DNA of 20,686 nucleotides from the NCBI GenBank assembly GCA_019116405.1, contig DXBS01000120.1, forward strand, positions 1 to 20,686. Reading direction: 5' to 3'. Source of the stretch: Candidatus Gallimonas intestinigallinarum (GTDB taxonomy: Bacteria > Bacillota_A > Clostridia > Christensenellales > Borkfalkiaceae). Of the stretch, positions 5,348-12,625 are shown one piece after another. The notes under the pieces were generated by a model, which was not told the DNA's origin, did not search any database, and was given only the letters and a program-made list of their open reading frames with translations. Position 1 is the stretch's first letter; each line of letters begins with the position of its first letter. The position numbers and the translations under genes are program-made.

Positions 5348-5520
5348 GAGCCCCGTTGTCCCCACCACGTCGAAACACGACGAATTTCGCAGCATCCGAC
5401 AGAGCTCTGTCGGATGTTTGCTTTTACGTCGCCTTTTCCCAAAAAGTTCTTCGATACTTTTTGGGAGCCCTGAAATGCCTTGTGCCCTTTCTTTTTTATG
5501 CGTCGGGAAGCCGACGAACC
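5348..5520 (+). repeat. Direct repeat copy 2, carrying a duplicate tRNA-Val 3' tail
   Basis: This 173-bp unit begins GAGCCCCGTTGTCCCCACCA, a copy of the last 20 nt of tRNA-Val with one change. The rest of copy 1 follows at very high identity, minus 6 nt near 5429. Only the tRNA tail is duplicated, so this is not a second tRNA gene. Confidence 0.9.
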
Positions 5521-5666
5521 ATTGCCAAAGCGGGCAGCTTCCCTATCGTAATAAGAAAATGTGACAAACTTTTTGTTCGTCATTTTTATAAATTATTGTG
5601 TTGTTGTACACAAAATATTTTATGCAAAAATGCGGTGAAATCTCAAAAATTGCGCTCACAAAAGCG

Positions 5667-5694
5667 TTGCAAGACGCGTCCGTTGTGGTATAAT
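5667..5694 (+). promoter_or_regulatory. Promoter of the ABC transporter operon
   Basis: TTGCAA (5667-5672) and TATAAT (5689-5694) with a 16-bp spacer, followed by AAGGAG (5711-5716) and the ATG at 5726. The AT-rich segment 5560-5666 upstream holds no other feature I can support. Confidence 0.65.
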
Positions 5695-5725
5695 AGTTAT
5701 GACGATAATAAAGGAGTAAACCTTT

Positions 5726-6427
5726 ATGAGCTACCTGACTTTGGATCATGTGAGCAAGCAATACCATTCGGGCGATATCACCGTAGACGCTCTGAAAGAC
5801 GTTTCTTTTTCGCTGGAGAACGGTGAATTTGCCGTCGTGCTCGGCTCTTCCGGCGCGGGCAAGACCACCCTTTTGAACTTACTGGGCGGCATGGATAAGG
5901 CAACTTGCGGCACGATCGATCTGGACGGCAAGAACGTCACCGCCCTGGATAAGCGCGGCCTGACCAACTACCGCCGTACGGACATCGGCTTTGTCTTTCA
6001 GTTCTACAACCTCATGCCCAACTTAACGGCGCTTGAAAACGTGGAGATCGCGGTTGAGATCTGCAAAAACGCGCTCGACCCGCGCGAAGTGCTCGACGAA
6101 GTGGGACTTTCGGAGCGGCTCAATAACTTCCCCGCGCAGCTCTCGGGCGGCGAACAGCAGCGCGTGTCCATTGCGCGCGCGCTCGCCAAGAATCCCAAGC
6201 TGCTCTTATGCGACGAGCCAACGGGCGCGCTCGACTATGTCACGGGCAAGGTCATCTTAAAACTTCTGCACGACGTCTCCAAGGAGCAGCACAAGCCCGT
6301 CATCGTCGTCACGCACAACGCGGCGCTCAAGGACATGGCGGATAAAGTCATCCATATCAAGAGCGGCATGATCGAGGCGATCGAAGAGAACGCGCATCCC
6401 ATGCCCATCGAGGACATCGAGTGGTGA
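5726..6427 (+). CDS. ABC transporter ATP-binding protein, MacB/LolD/FtsE type
   Basis: This 233-aa ATPase is full length for the family. It has Walker [10 protein letters not shown] (40-48), Q-loop Gln92 and signature LSGGEQQR (139-146). Walker B is LLLCDEP with catalytic Glu164, the D-loop is GALD, and the H-loop is His197. It should power the permease encoded 4 nt downstream. AAGGAG lies 9 nt before the ATG. MacB-type systems act mechanically on the cell envelope or export lipoproteins, peptides or antibiotics; nothing in the sequence identifies the substrate. No two-component system is adjacent, which argues against a BceAB-type antibiotic sensor. Family certain, substrate unknown. Confidence 0.93.
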   Translation: MSYLTLDHVSKQYHSGDITVDALKDVSFSLENGEFAVVLGSSGAGKTTLLNLLGGMDKATCGTIDLDGKNVTALDKRGLTNYRRTDIGFVFQFYNLMPNLTALENVEIAVEICKNALDPREVLDEVGLSERLNNFPAQLSGGEQQRVSIARALAKNPKLLLCDEPTGALDYVTGKVILKLLHDVSKEQHKPVIVVTHNAALKDMADKVIHIKSGMIEAIEENAHPMPIEDIEW

Positions 6428-6431
6428 GCGT

Positions 6432-8474
6432 ATGAGAACATACTTAAAGACGCTTTGGCGCATGTTCCGCCGCCACTACGCCCGTCTCATCTCCATCATT
6501 CTCATGGTGGTCGTGAGCGTCGGACTGACCTCGGGCATCGGCATGGCGACGGACAAGATCGATCACTCTATCTCCGACTACCACGCGCAGCAGAATATGA
6601 GCGACCTCATCCTGATGAACACCGAAGGCGCGTTCACCGAGGACGATCTTGCCCTGGTTCAGGACCGCTACGGCGCGGAAAACGTGCTGCTCGGCGGATT
6701 TTTGGAGTTCGAAACCTCAGGCGGCAGGGCAGTCGTCAACGATACCGAGCTCACGCTGACGGGCGTTCCCGACGGCATCGTGCGCGTCTACATCTATAAC
6801 TGCGACGACCCCGCGGACGTGGGCATCAACGAGTTTGACGAGATCACCCGCTTTGACACGGACGATACGGACGGCGCGATCGCCGTTTACACCGAACGCG
6901 GCACGACGCAGTTCCCCGAAAAGACACAGAGCGAGCGTTATACTCTCTCCGCGACGATTGAACAGTTTTATGATGAGTTCACCGCATCCGGAATGACGCT
7001 GGAAAACGTCAATATAACAATTCCCTTTACGCAGGAATACTACCTCGCGGGAACGGTGTATAACCCGCAGCACATGGCGGTGCGCGACGACGTCAGCTTC
7101 ACCGAGATCGAAGGCGAGGAGGACGAATACGAGCCGCTCGCCGCGATCTACTATGTCTTCGGCGACCTCGTCAACACTTCCGCCGACGGTACCCTCACGG
7201 GATCGTTTATGGGAAGGCCTATCCCCGAGCAAACAATAGAAAAAGCCTTAGAACCAATCCACGCGACGGAGCTACTCAATCAGATCTATATCACCCTGCC
7301 CGAGGAAGACTCTCTGCTCTTCTCCGCAGGATATAATGCGGACGTCGATGCGGAAGTCTCCGAAATCGAAACCCTGTTCGCCGACCGGTACGCGGACGGA
7401 ACGATCGAAACGCTGACGATGGAGGAAAATTATTCCTTCCGCTCCTTCCATGAATACAGCGGCAAGATCATGGGCATCGGCATCGTGCTGATGGTCGTGT
7501 TCCTCTTTGTCACAGTGCTGGTGGTGCTTTCCACTGTAACAAGGCTTCTGGACGAAGAGCGCTCGCAGATCGCCTGCCTGATGACGCAGGGCTATTCCCA
7601 TGCCCGCATCATCGCAAAATATCTGCTTTTTGCCTTCATCGGCACCGCAATCGGCGGCGTGGGCGCATACTTCGCGGGCCTTGGCGTCTCGCGCATGATC
7701 TACGTCAACTTTGAATGGGAATATGCGCTGCCCGCCTACTCCTCCAACATTGCGATCGGCTTCTTTATCGGCACATTTGCGCTCATCCTCCTGTCCACGC
7801 TCATTGCAACGGCGGTCGCGGGACACAAGCTCACCCGTCAGCAGCCCGCAGACCTGCTGCGCCCCAAAGTCCCCAAGCGCGGCAAAAAGGTGTTTTTAGA
7901 GCGCATCCCCTTCCTCTGGAACAGGCTCTCCTTCAAATACAAGTCCACGATGCGCAACGTACTGCGCTTCTTCGGAAGATTCCTGATGACCGTCGTCTCC
8001 GTCGCCTGCTCGACGGCGCTGGTGCTCGCGGGTTTTGCCATCCTCGACTGCTGCCTCTTCCAGGACATCGGCGGCACGGCGATGATCGGCATCTCCATCA
8101 TCGTGCTTGCGTTTGCGGCGCTGCTCAACTTTGTCGTGACCTACACGCTGACCAATATCAACATCAGCGAGCGCGAGCGAGAACTTGCGACCCTGATGGT
8201 GCTGGGCTATCAGGACAACGAGGTCGCGGGCTATATCTACCGCGAGATCTACATCACCAGCGGCATCGGCATTTTGTTCGGGCTGCCCCTCGGCGCGCTC
8301 GTCTGCCAGTTCATCTTCGTTGTCATGGGCTTCGGGTCTGTGCCGGGCATTTCCTGGTTCGTGTGGATCCTCGCGCCCGTGCTCTCCATCATCTTTACCG
8401 TCCTTGTCACGCTCATGCTGCGGCACAAGATCGTCCGCATCGACATGAACGAATCGCTCAAGGCAATCGAATGA
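6432..8474 (+). CDS. ABC transporter permease with two FtsX domains
   Basis: This 680-aa membrane protein begins with a cytoplasmic stretch and TM1 (about 17-37). A large, acidic extracellular domain follows (about 40-340, rich in Asp, Glu and Thr). The first FtsX domain has three TMs (about 345-367, 393-417, 433-460), and a linker with a basic patch (KVPKRGKK) follows. The second FtsX domain has four TMs (about 505-530, 535-560, 595-625, 640-662). The coupling segments ERSQIACLMTQGYS and ERERELATLMVLGYQ recur in both halves. Only the first half carries the extracellular domain, so the layout is eight TMs, unlike the ten-TM BceB permeases. The start lies 4 nt after the ATPase stop, indicating co-translation and a 1:1 complex. 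Substrate unknown. Confidence 0.92.
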   Translation: MRTYLKTLWRMFRRHYARLISIILMVVVSVGLTSGIGMATDKIDHSISDYHAQQNMSDLILMNTEGAFTEDDLALVQDRYGAENVLLGGFLEFETSGGRAVVNDTELTLTGVPDGIVRVYIYNCDDPADVGINEFDEITRFDTDDTDGAIAVYTERGTTQFPEKTQSERYTLSATIEQFYDEFTASGMTLENVNITIPFTQEYYLAGTVYNPQHMAVRDDVSFTEIEGEEDEYEPLAAIYYVFGDLVNTSADGTLTGSFMGRPIPEQTIEKALEPIHATELLNQIYITLPEEDSLLFSAGYNADVDAEVSEIETLFADRYADGTIETLTMEENYSFRSFHEYSGKIMGIGIVLMVVFLFVTVLVVLSTVTRLLDEERSQIACLMTQGYSHARIIAKYLLFAFIGTAIGGVGAYFAGLGVSRMIYVNFEWEYALPAYSSNIAIGFFIGTFALILLSTLIATAVAGHKLTRQQPADLLRPKVPKRGKKVFLERIPFLWNRLSFKYKSTMRNVLRFFGRFLMTVVSVACSTALVLAGFAILDCCLFQDIGGTAMIGISIIVLAFAALLNFVVTYTLTNINISERERELATLMVLGYQDNEVAGYIYREIYITSGIGILFGLPLGALVCQFIFVVMGFGSVPGISWFVWILAPVLSIIFTVLVTLMLRHKIVRIDMNESLKAIE

Positions 8475-8487
8475 TCAGACGAAATAT

Positions 8488-8519
8488 GCGCGCCGCGCTT
8501 TCTGCGCGGCGCGCCTTTC
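8488..8519 (+). terminator. Terminator of the ABC transporter operon
   Basis: An 11-bp all-GC stem (GCGCGCCGCGC 8488-8498 with GCGCGGCGCGC 8504-8514) closes a TTTCT loop and is followed by CTTTCTTT. It starts 13 nt after the permease stop codon. Confidence 0.85.
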
Positions 8520-8542
8520 TTTGCAATCATTATTTTGCAGAC

Positions 8543-8571
8543 TTGTTTTTTGCGCGCAGCTGTGTTATACT
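8543..8571 (+). promoter_or_regulatory. Promoter of the mscS operon
   Basis: TTGTTT (8543-8548) and TATACT (8566-8571) with a 17-bp spacer, then AAAGGAGG just before the ATG at 8591. The leader is only about 12-15 nt. Confidence 0.6.
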
Positions 8572-8590
8572 GAAATGAAAGGAGGCTTCT

Positions 8591-9514
8591 ATGGAACAAT
8601 TCTGGGAGACGCTGCGGCAGATCGGCAACGACTTCGTGCAGAACACGGGACTTGCCATCGTGCGCACGGTCGCCTTTTTCGTACTGGGACTGGTCGTCAT
8701 CCGCATCGTGCAGGTCGTTGCGCGCGCGACGACCTTAAAGAGCCGCAAGCTGGATAAATCGGCGTCCACGTTTATCGTCTCGCTCATCACCGTCGTACTC
8801 TATGTCGCGCTCGCCGTGCTCGTCGTCAGCTCGCTGGGCTTTTCGACCGCGGGCATCATCGCGGCATTCTCCGCCGTTGCGCTCGCCGTCGCGCTCGCGC
8901 TCAAGGACAGCCTTGCAAGCCTCGCAAACGGCGTCATCATCATCTTTACCAAGCCCTTCAAGAAGGGCGACTATATCTGCATCGACGGCTTGGAGGGACT
9001 GGTGCAGGACATCCGCCTGTTCAACACCAAGTTACTGACATACAGCAATGAAGAGGTGATCGTCCCCAACAGCGAGGTGCTGGGCAACAAGCTCATCAAC
9101 TACACCTCCATGCCCCTGCGCCGCGTCGTCATCGACTTCCCCGTCCCCTACTCTGCCGACGTGGAGGAGATCAAAAAGTTCCTGTTACAGGGCGTGGAGG
9201 CCTACCCCTACGCCGTCAACATGCCCGCGCCGAGCGTCGTCCTGCTGGACTATGAGGACAGCACGCTCAAGCTCTCCCTGCGCGCGTGGGGAGAGAACGA
9301 GCACTACTGGGACCTCTATTTTGACCTCAGGGACATGATCCTGCGCGAACTGCGCGCACACGGCATAGCCAATCCCTTCCCGCAGCTGGAAGTCAGCCTG
9401 CGCGAAAGAAACGCCGCACCCGCCGACCCTGCCGCGCCCGCAATACAAAACCTCGCAGGCAGCGCGCCCGCGCGCGATCCCGTGACCCAAGAGGACGCGG
9501 AGAAGGAGGTGTAA
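8591..9514 (+). CDS. mscS: Small-conductance mechanosensitive channel, MscS family
   Basis: This 307-aa protein matches the length and layout of the basic MscS channel. TM1 is about 18-42 and TM2 about 58-85. The pore helix TM3 is Gly/Ala-rich (GIIAAFSAVALAVALALKDS, about 92-111), and NGVIIIFTKPFKKGDYI leads into the beta domain. The beta domain contains EEVIVPNSEVLGNKLINYT, the standard MscS segment, and the alpha/beta C-terminal domain reaches about 270. The last 35 residues are an Ala/Pro-rich tail, probably unstructured. As a homoheptamer in the inner membrane it releases ions and osmolytes on hypo-osmotic shock. AAAGGAGG lies 5 nt before the ATG. It is followed by a one-TM partner gene whose ribosome binding site lies inside the end of mscS. 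Confidence 0.93.
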   Translation: MEQFWETLRQIGNDFVQNTGLAIVRTVAFFVLGLVVIRIVQVVARATTLKSRKLDKSASTFIVSLITVVLYVALAVLVVSSLGFSTAGIIAAFSAVALAVALALKDSLASLANGVIIIFTKPFKKGDYICIDGLEGLVQDIRLFNTKLLTYSNEEVIVPNSEVLGNKLINYTSMPLRRVVIDFPVPYSADVEEIKKFLLQGVEAYPYAVNMPAPSVVLLDYEDSTLKLSLRAWGENEHYWDLYFDLRDMILRELRAHGIANPFPQLEVSLRERNAAPADPAAPAIQNLAGSAPARDPVTQEDAEKEV

Positions 9515-9515
9515 G

Positions 9516-10046
9516 ATGAATGCATTTCTTCTCACGCAGGCAGCCGAGGACATCGCCGGAACGGGCGGCCCGGACATCATGCGTCTGGTCATCGAGTATA
9601 TCGCCTACGCTGTCGTCATCATCGTGGGCATCGTCATTCTGCTCGCGTTCCGCCGTGCCTCCCGTCCGCCCAAGCATACGGAGCTGAAAAAGCAGCTGGA
9701 GAGCTTTGCAGAGGACCTTACGTCCGTCCACGATCAGGCGCAGCGCGGCGTGCTTCCCCGCCTGCGGTTCATCAAGCTCGTCTCCAAACTCACCTACCGC
9801 GCCGACAAACTCGCCTTTACGACGGACGGCATGGCGGAAAAGGAGCGGGACGGCGACCTTGCGGCGCTCGCCACGCTCCTGGAGCAGGCGCACGCCGAGC
9901 TTTCCGTCTACCGCTACGGTACGCACGACGCGGGCGACTTTGCCCCCATGGAGGCGGCACGACACAAACTTACAGAGGCGATCGGACTGCTCACGCGCAT
10001 CATCGAGCGCGACAAAAAACTCTCCGCCAAGCGGGTATCATCTTAA
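9516..10046 (+). CDS. Single-pass membrane protein of unknown function, partner of mscS
   Basis: This is a 176-aa protein. A short N-terminal outside segment (about 1-22) precedes one transmembrane helix (about 24-46, ending IVILLAFRRASRPP), and the arginines right after it place the C-terminal part inside. The cytoplasmic part is helical: ELKKQLESFAEDLTSVHDQ, then a basic stretch (RLRFIKLVSKLTYRADKL), then further helices to the end. There are no catalytic motifs and I do not recognise a family. AAGGAGGT at 9503-9510 overlaps the last codons of mscS, and the ATG lies one base after its stop, so the two are translated together. A modulator or scaffold of the channel is a reasonable inference from this coupling. 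Confidence 0.8.
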   Translation: MNAFLLTQAAEDIAGTGGPDIMRLVIEYIAYAVVIIVGIVILLAFRRASRPPKHTELKKQLESFAEDLTSVHDQAQRGVLPRLRFIKLVSKLTYRADKLAFTTDGMAEKERDGDLAALATLLEQAHAELSVYRYGTHDAGDFAPMEAARHKLTEAIGLLTRIIERDKKLSAKRVSS

Positions 10047-10061
10047 AAATGCTGACAAATT

Positions 10062-10098
10062 TACGGGGGCGGCGCTTTTTCAAAGCGCCGCCCCCGTA
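10062..10098 (+). terminator. Long hairpin after the mscS operon
   Basis: A perfect 17-bp stem (10062-10078 with 10082-10098), GC-rich in its lower two-thirds, closes a 3-nt loop. No T-run follows on the plus strand (TGATGTG), so termination may depend on stem strength, or the hairpin may protect the 3' end of the mRNA. Confidence 0.65.
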
Positions 10099-10149
10099 TG
10101 ATGTGATCGGGCATTTCTCTCGGCGGAAAAGAAAATTTTGCCAAGACGC

Positions 10150-10178
10150 TTGCAAACTGCCCGTAAGTGTGCTATATT
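10150..10178 (+). promoter_or_regulatory. Promoter of the leucine-rich-repeat lipoprotein gene
   Basis: TTGCAA (10150-10155) and TATATT (10173-10178) with a 17-bp spacer. It gives a leader of about 130 nt. Confidence 0.55.
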
Positions 10179-10185
10179 GTCTGTG

Positions 10186-10317
10186 TTGCACGGCTAACTT
10201 TTTCACATAGTTGATACAATGCGACTATTTGAGAGTTTGCGTGACAACAAACCGGAGATGCAGGGCTTGATCAGAGCATGCTTTTTTCACGCCCTGCGCA
10301 AATTTAGGAGGTAGAAT
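10186..10317 (+). promoter_or_regulatory. Long structured 5' leader of the LRR lipoprotein gene
   Basis: GCAGGGC (10260-10266) pairs with GCCCTGC (10291-10297) around a loop ending in TTTTTT. TTTGC near 10236 can extend the fold with GCAAA near 10297-10301, directly upstream of AGGAGG (10306-10311). No known riboswitch class is recognised. A post-transcriptional switch on a surface protein is possible but inferred. Confidence 0.35.
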
Positions 10318-12405
10318 ATGAAGCAAAAACTTGCCGTCATGCTGCTTGCGGCCGGCATGGCGTTCTCCTGCGCGTTTCCCCTTGCCGCCTGCAACGGGAA
10401 CGGGGACACGCCGCATGAGCACACCTATGTGCACGGCGTCTGCACCGAATGCGGCGCGCTTGAACCACAGCCCACCGATGGGCTGGAATTCACCCTCTCC
10501 GGGGATGCGGAATATACCGTGACCGATTACACCGGCATCGATAGCGAAGTCACGATCACCCCGACCTACAGGGGCATTCCCGTCACAGGCATTGGGGAGT
10601 GGGCGTTCCAAGGCAGCGAACACGTTACAAGCATCACGATTCCCGACAGCGTCACAAGTATTGCGGCAAGCGCGTTCAGTGGTACCGCATATTACGAGGA
10701 CGACAGCTACTGGGAAAATGACGTCCTCTATATCGGCAATTATCTGATCGATGCGCGAGGCATTTCGGGTGCATACACGATCAAAGACGGCACAAAGGTA
10801 ATCGCAGATAATGCGTTCCAGTATTGCCGGTCCCTTACAGACATCACGATTCCAGACAGCGTCACACACATTGGGGATTATGCGTTCCATGATTGCAGCA
10901 GCCTTACAAGCATCACGATCCCGGGCAGCGTCACAAGCATTGAGTTCGGTGCGTTTGATGATACTGCATATTACAATGATGAAAGCAACTGGGAAAACGG
11001 CGTCCTCTATGTCGGCAACTATCTGATCAAAGCGCGCTCTGCTCTTTCGGGCGAATACACCATCAGAGACGGCACAAAGGCAATCGCAGATAATGCGTTT
11101 CAGTTGTGCCAGTCCCTTACAGGCATCACGCTTCCCGACAGCGTCACATGCATTGGGGATTTTGTATTTCGGGAGTGCAACCACCTTGCAAGCGTCACGA
11201 TCCCGGATAGCGTCACGCGCATTGGAAACAGCGCGTTCCAGTTTTGCGGCAACCTTACAAGCGTTACGATCCCCGACAGCGTCACGCGCATTGGGGGCTG
11301 GGCGTTCTCCGGCTGCGGCCTGACAAGCATTACAATTCCTGACAGCGTCACAAGCATTGGAAGCGGCGCGTTCCGGTATTGCTCCAACCTTGCCAATGTG
11401 ACGATCGGCAGCAGCGTTACATATATTGGAGAATATGCGTTCAGTGAATGCCGCAGCCTTACGAGCATCACGATCCCCGACAGCGTCACAAGCATTGGGA
11501 TGAGCGCGTTCTCTTGGTGCCTGGATTTAACAACTATCTCGATTCCCGACAGCATAGTAAGCATTGGGGATGGTGCGTTTCATAATACTGCATATTACAA
11601 TGATGAAAGCAACTGGGAAAACGACGTCCTCTATGTCGGCAATCATCTGGTCGAAACACGCGAGACCCTTTCGGGTGCATGCAGCATCAGAAACGGGACA
11701 AAGGCAATCGCCGAGCATGCGTTTGCCGGCAACAGTAATCTTACAGGCATCACAATTCCGGATAGTGTTACAAGCATTGGGGATTCGGCGTTCTGGCGTT
11801 GCAGCGGCCTTACGAGCGTCACGATCCCGGGCAGTGTGACAAACATTGGGGATTCGGCATTCGCCGAATGCAGCAGCCTTACAAGCATCAACGTCTCTGA
11901 AAACAATGCAACCTATTCCGATCAGGACGGGATTTTATACAACAAGGCAAAGACGCAGATCGTCCACGTTCCAAGGGCAATCCAGGGAGAAGTCACAATT
12001 GCCGATGGCGTCACAAGCATTGGGGAGTATGCATTCTCTGATTGCAGGGAGATCACAAGCATCACGCTCCCCGACAGCGTCACAAGCATTAAATACGGTG
12101 CATTCTCCTTTTGCCTCGATCTTGCAAACATCACGATCCCCGGCAGCGTCACAAGGATCGGGGAGAGGGCGTTCGAGAATTGCAATCTTACAAGCATCAC
12201 GATCCCTGAAAGTGTCACAAGCATTGGAAGGGGTGCGTTCACCAATTGCGTCAACCTTACCAGCGTAACGTTTGAGAATACGGAAGGCTGGTCGGTAGAA
12301 GGTTGGGATGGTCAAATCAATAATATCGACGTAACCGATCCCGTACAAAATGCGGTATACCTAACACATACATACAGTAGGTACGACTGGTGGCGCGGCG
12401 AATAA
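10318..12405 (+). CDS. Surface lipoprotein with about 20 BspA-type leucine-rich repeats (LRR_5)
   Basis: This is a 695-aa protein. Residues 1-24 are a lipoprotein signal peptide ending in the lipobox LAAC, so Cys25 should be lipidated and the protein tethered to the outer face of the membrane. HEHTYVHGVCTECG (about 34-47) is a small Cys/His knuckle often seen at this place in clostridial surface proteins. From about residue 95 to 655 come roughly 20 repeats of about 23 residues with the pattern LTSITIPDSVTSIGDSAFxxC, the BspA/LRR_5 fold. Three repeats carry an extended insert, YYNDESNWENxVLYVGN, near residues 122, 216 and 422. One has the SDQDGILYNKAKTQIV variant near 535. There is no LPxTG sorting signal. 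Relatives bind host or extracellular proteins; this ligand is unknown. AGGAGG lies 6 nt before the ATG. Confidence 0.9.
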   Translation: MKQKLAVMLLAAGMAFSCAFPLAACNGNGDTPHEHTYVHGVCTECGALEPQPTDGLEFTLSGDAEYTVTDYTGIDSEVTITPTYRGIPVTGIGEWAFQGSEHVTSITIPDSVTSIAASAFSGTAYYEDDSYWENDVLYIGNYLIDARGISGAYTIKDGTKVIADNAFQYCRSLTDITIPDSVTHIGDYAFHDCSSLTSITIPGSVTSIEFGAFDDTAYYNDESNWENGVLYVGNYLIKARSALSGEYTIRDGTKAIADNAFQLCQSLTGITLPDSVTCIGDFVFRECNHLASVTIPDSVTRIGNSAFQFCGNLTSVTIPDSVTRIGGWAFSGCGLTSITIPDSVTSIGSGAFRYCSNLANVTIGSSVTYIGEYAFSECRSLTSITIPDSVTSIGMSAFSWCLDLTTISIPDSIVSIGDGAFHNTAYYNDESNWENDVLYVGNHLVETRETLSGACSIRNGTKAIAEHAFAGNSNLTGITIPDSVTSIGDSAFWRCSGLTSVTIPGSVTNIGDSAFAECSSLTSINVSENNATYSDQDGILYNKAKTQIVHVPRAIQGEVTIADGVTSIGEYAFSDCREITSITLPDSVTSIKYGAFSFCLDLANITIPGSVTRIGERAFENCNLTSITIPESVTSIGRGAFTNCVNLTSVTFENTEGWSVEGWDGQINNIDVTDPVQNAVYLTHTYSRYDWWRGE
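10600..12270 (+). repeat. Tandem DNA repeats (about 69 bp period) inside the LRR gene
   Basis: Each 23-residue repeat has a similar DNA unit with near-identical stretches such as GCGTCACAAGCATTGGGGA and CATCACGATCCCGGACAGCGT-like cores. Such arrays recombine easily, so repeat number may vary between strains. Minus-strand frames across the gene are shadows of the repeats. Confidence 0.85.
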
Positions 12406-12441
12406 AGGCGACCCCTCTGTCTGCTCCGCAGCCCTTCCTCT

Positions 12442-12480
12442 AAAAATCTTTACAAAAATCTTTACGATCTTTACGATTTT
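12442..12480. repeat. Short tandem repeat AAAAATCTTTAC
   Basis: Two exact 12-mers (12442-12453 and 12454-12465) are followed by a 9-nt version (GATCTTTAC, 12466-12474) and GATTTT. The array lies between the LRR gene and its terminator. It is probably a slippage product; no function is evident. Confidence 0.75.
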
Positions 12481-12526
12481 CTGGGGAGGCTGAGCATAGT
12501 TAATAGCGCATTCCCAAAAGCAAGCC

Positions 12527-12563
12527 GCCGCCCCGAAATCTGCGATTTCGGGGCGGCAGTGTT
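12527..12563. terminator. Bidirectional terminator between the LRR gene and the ABC-F gene
   Basis: A perfect 14-bp stem (12527-12540 with 12544-12557) closes a TGC loop. On the plus strand AGTGTTTTT follows; on the minus strand TTGCTTTTG follows. The two flanking genes converge here. Confidence 0.8.
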
Positions 12564-12625
12564 TTTGATAAAATATAATTTCCACTTATGGAAAAACCTG
12601 CCAGGGCACCAACGCCAAAGGGCAA

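Noticed and set aside
5348..5367. Second tRNA-Val gene
   Set aside because: Only the last 20 nt of the tRNA are present; there is no acceptor 5' strand, D-arm or anticodon arm.
5006..5826. Several frames of 60-217 aa across tRNA-Val and the 313-bp repeat
   Set aside because: They read through the tRNA end (the VTGSSPVVP type of artefact), repeat with the DNA duplication and have no supported starts; the longest overlaps the real ABC ATPase start.
10225..11564. Long minus-strand frames opposite the LRR gene
   Set aside because: They are shadows of the repeated plus-strand codons, with low-complexity repeated peptide and no start signals.
10600..12270. CRISPR-like array because of regular repeats
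   Set aside because: The period equals 23 codons of an intact reading frame encoding leucine-rich repeats; there are no unique spacers or cas genes.
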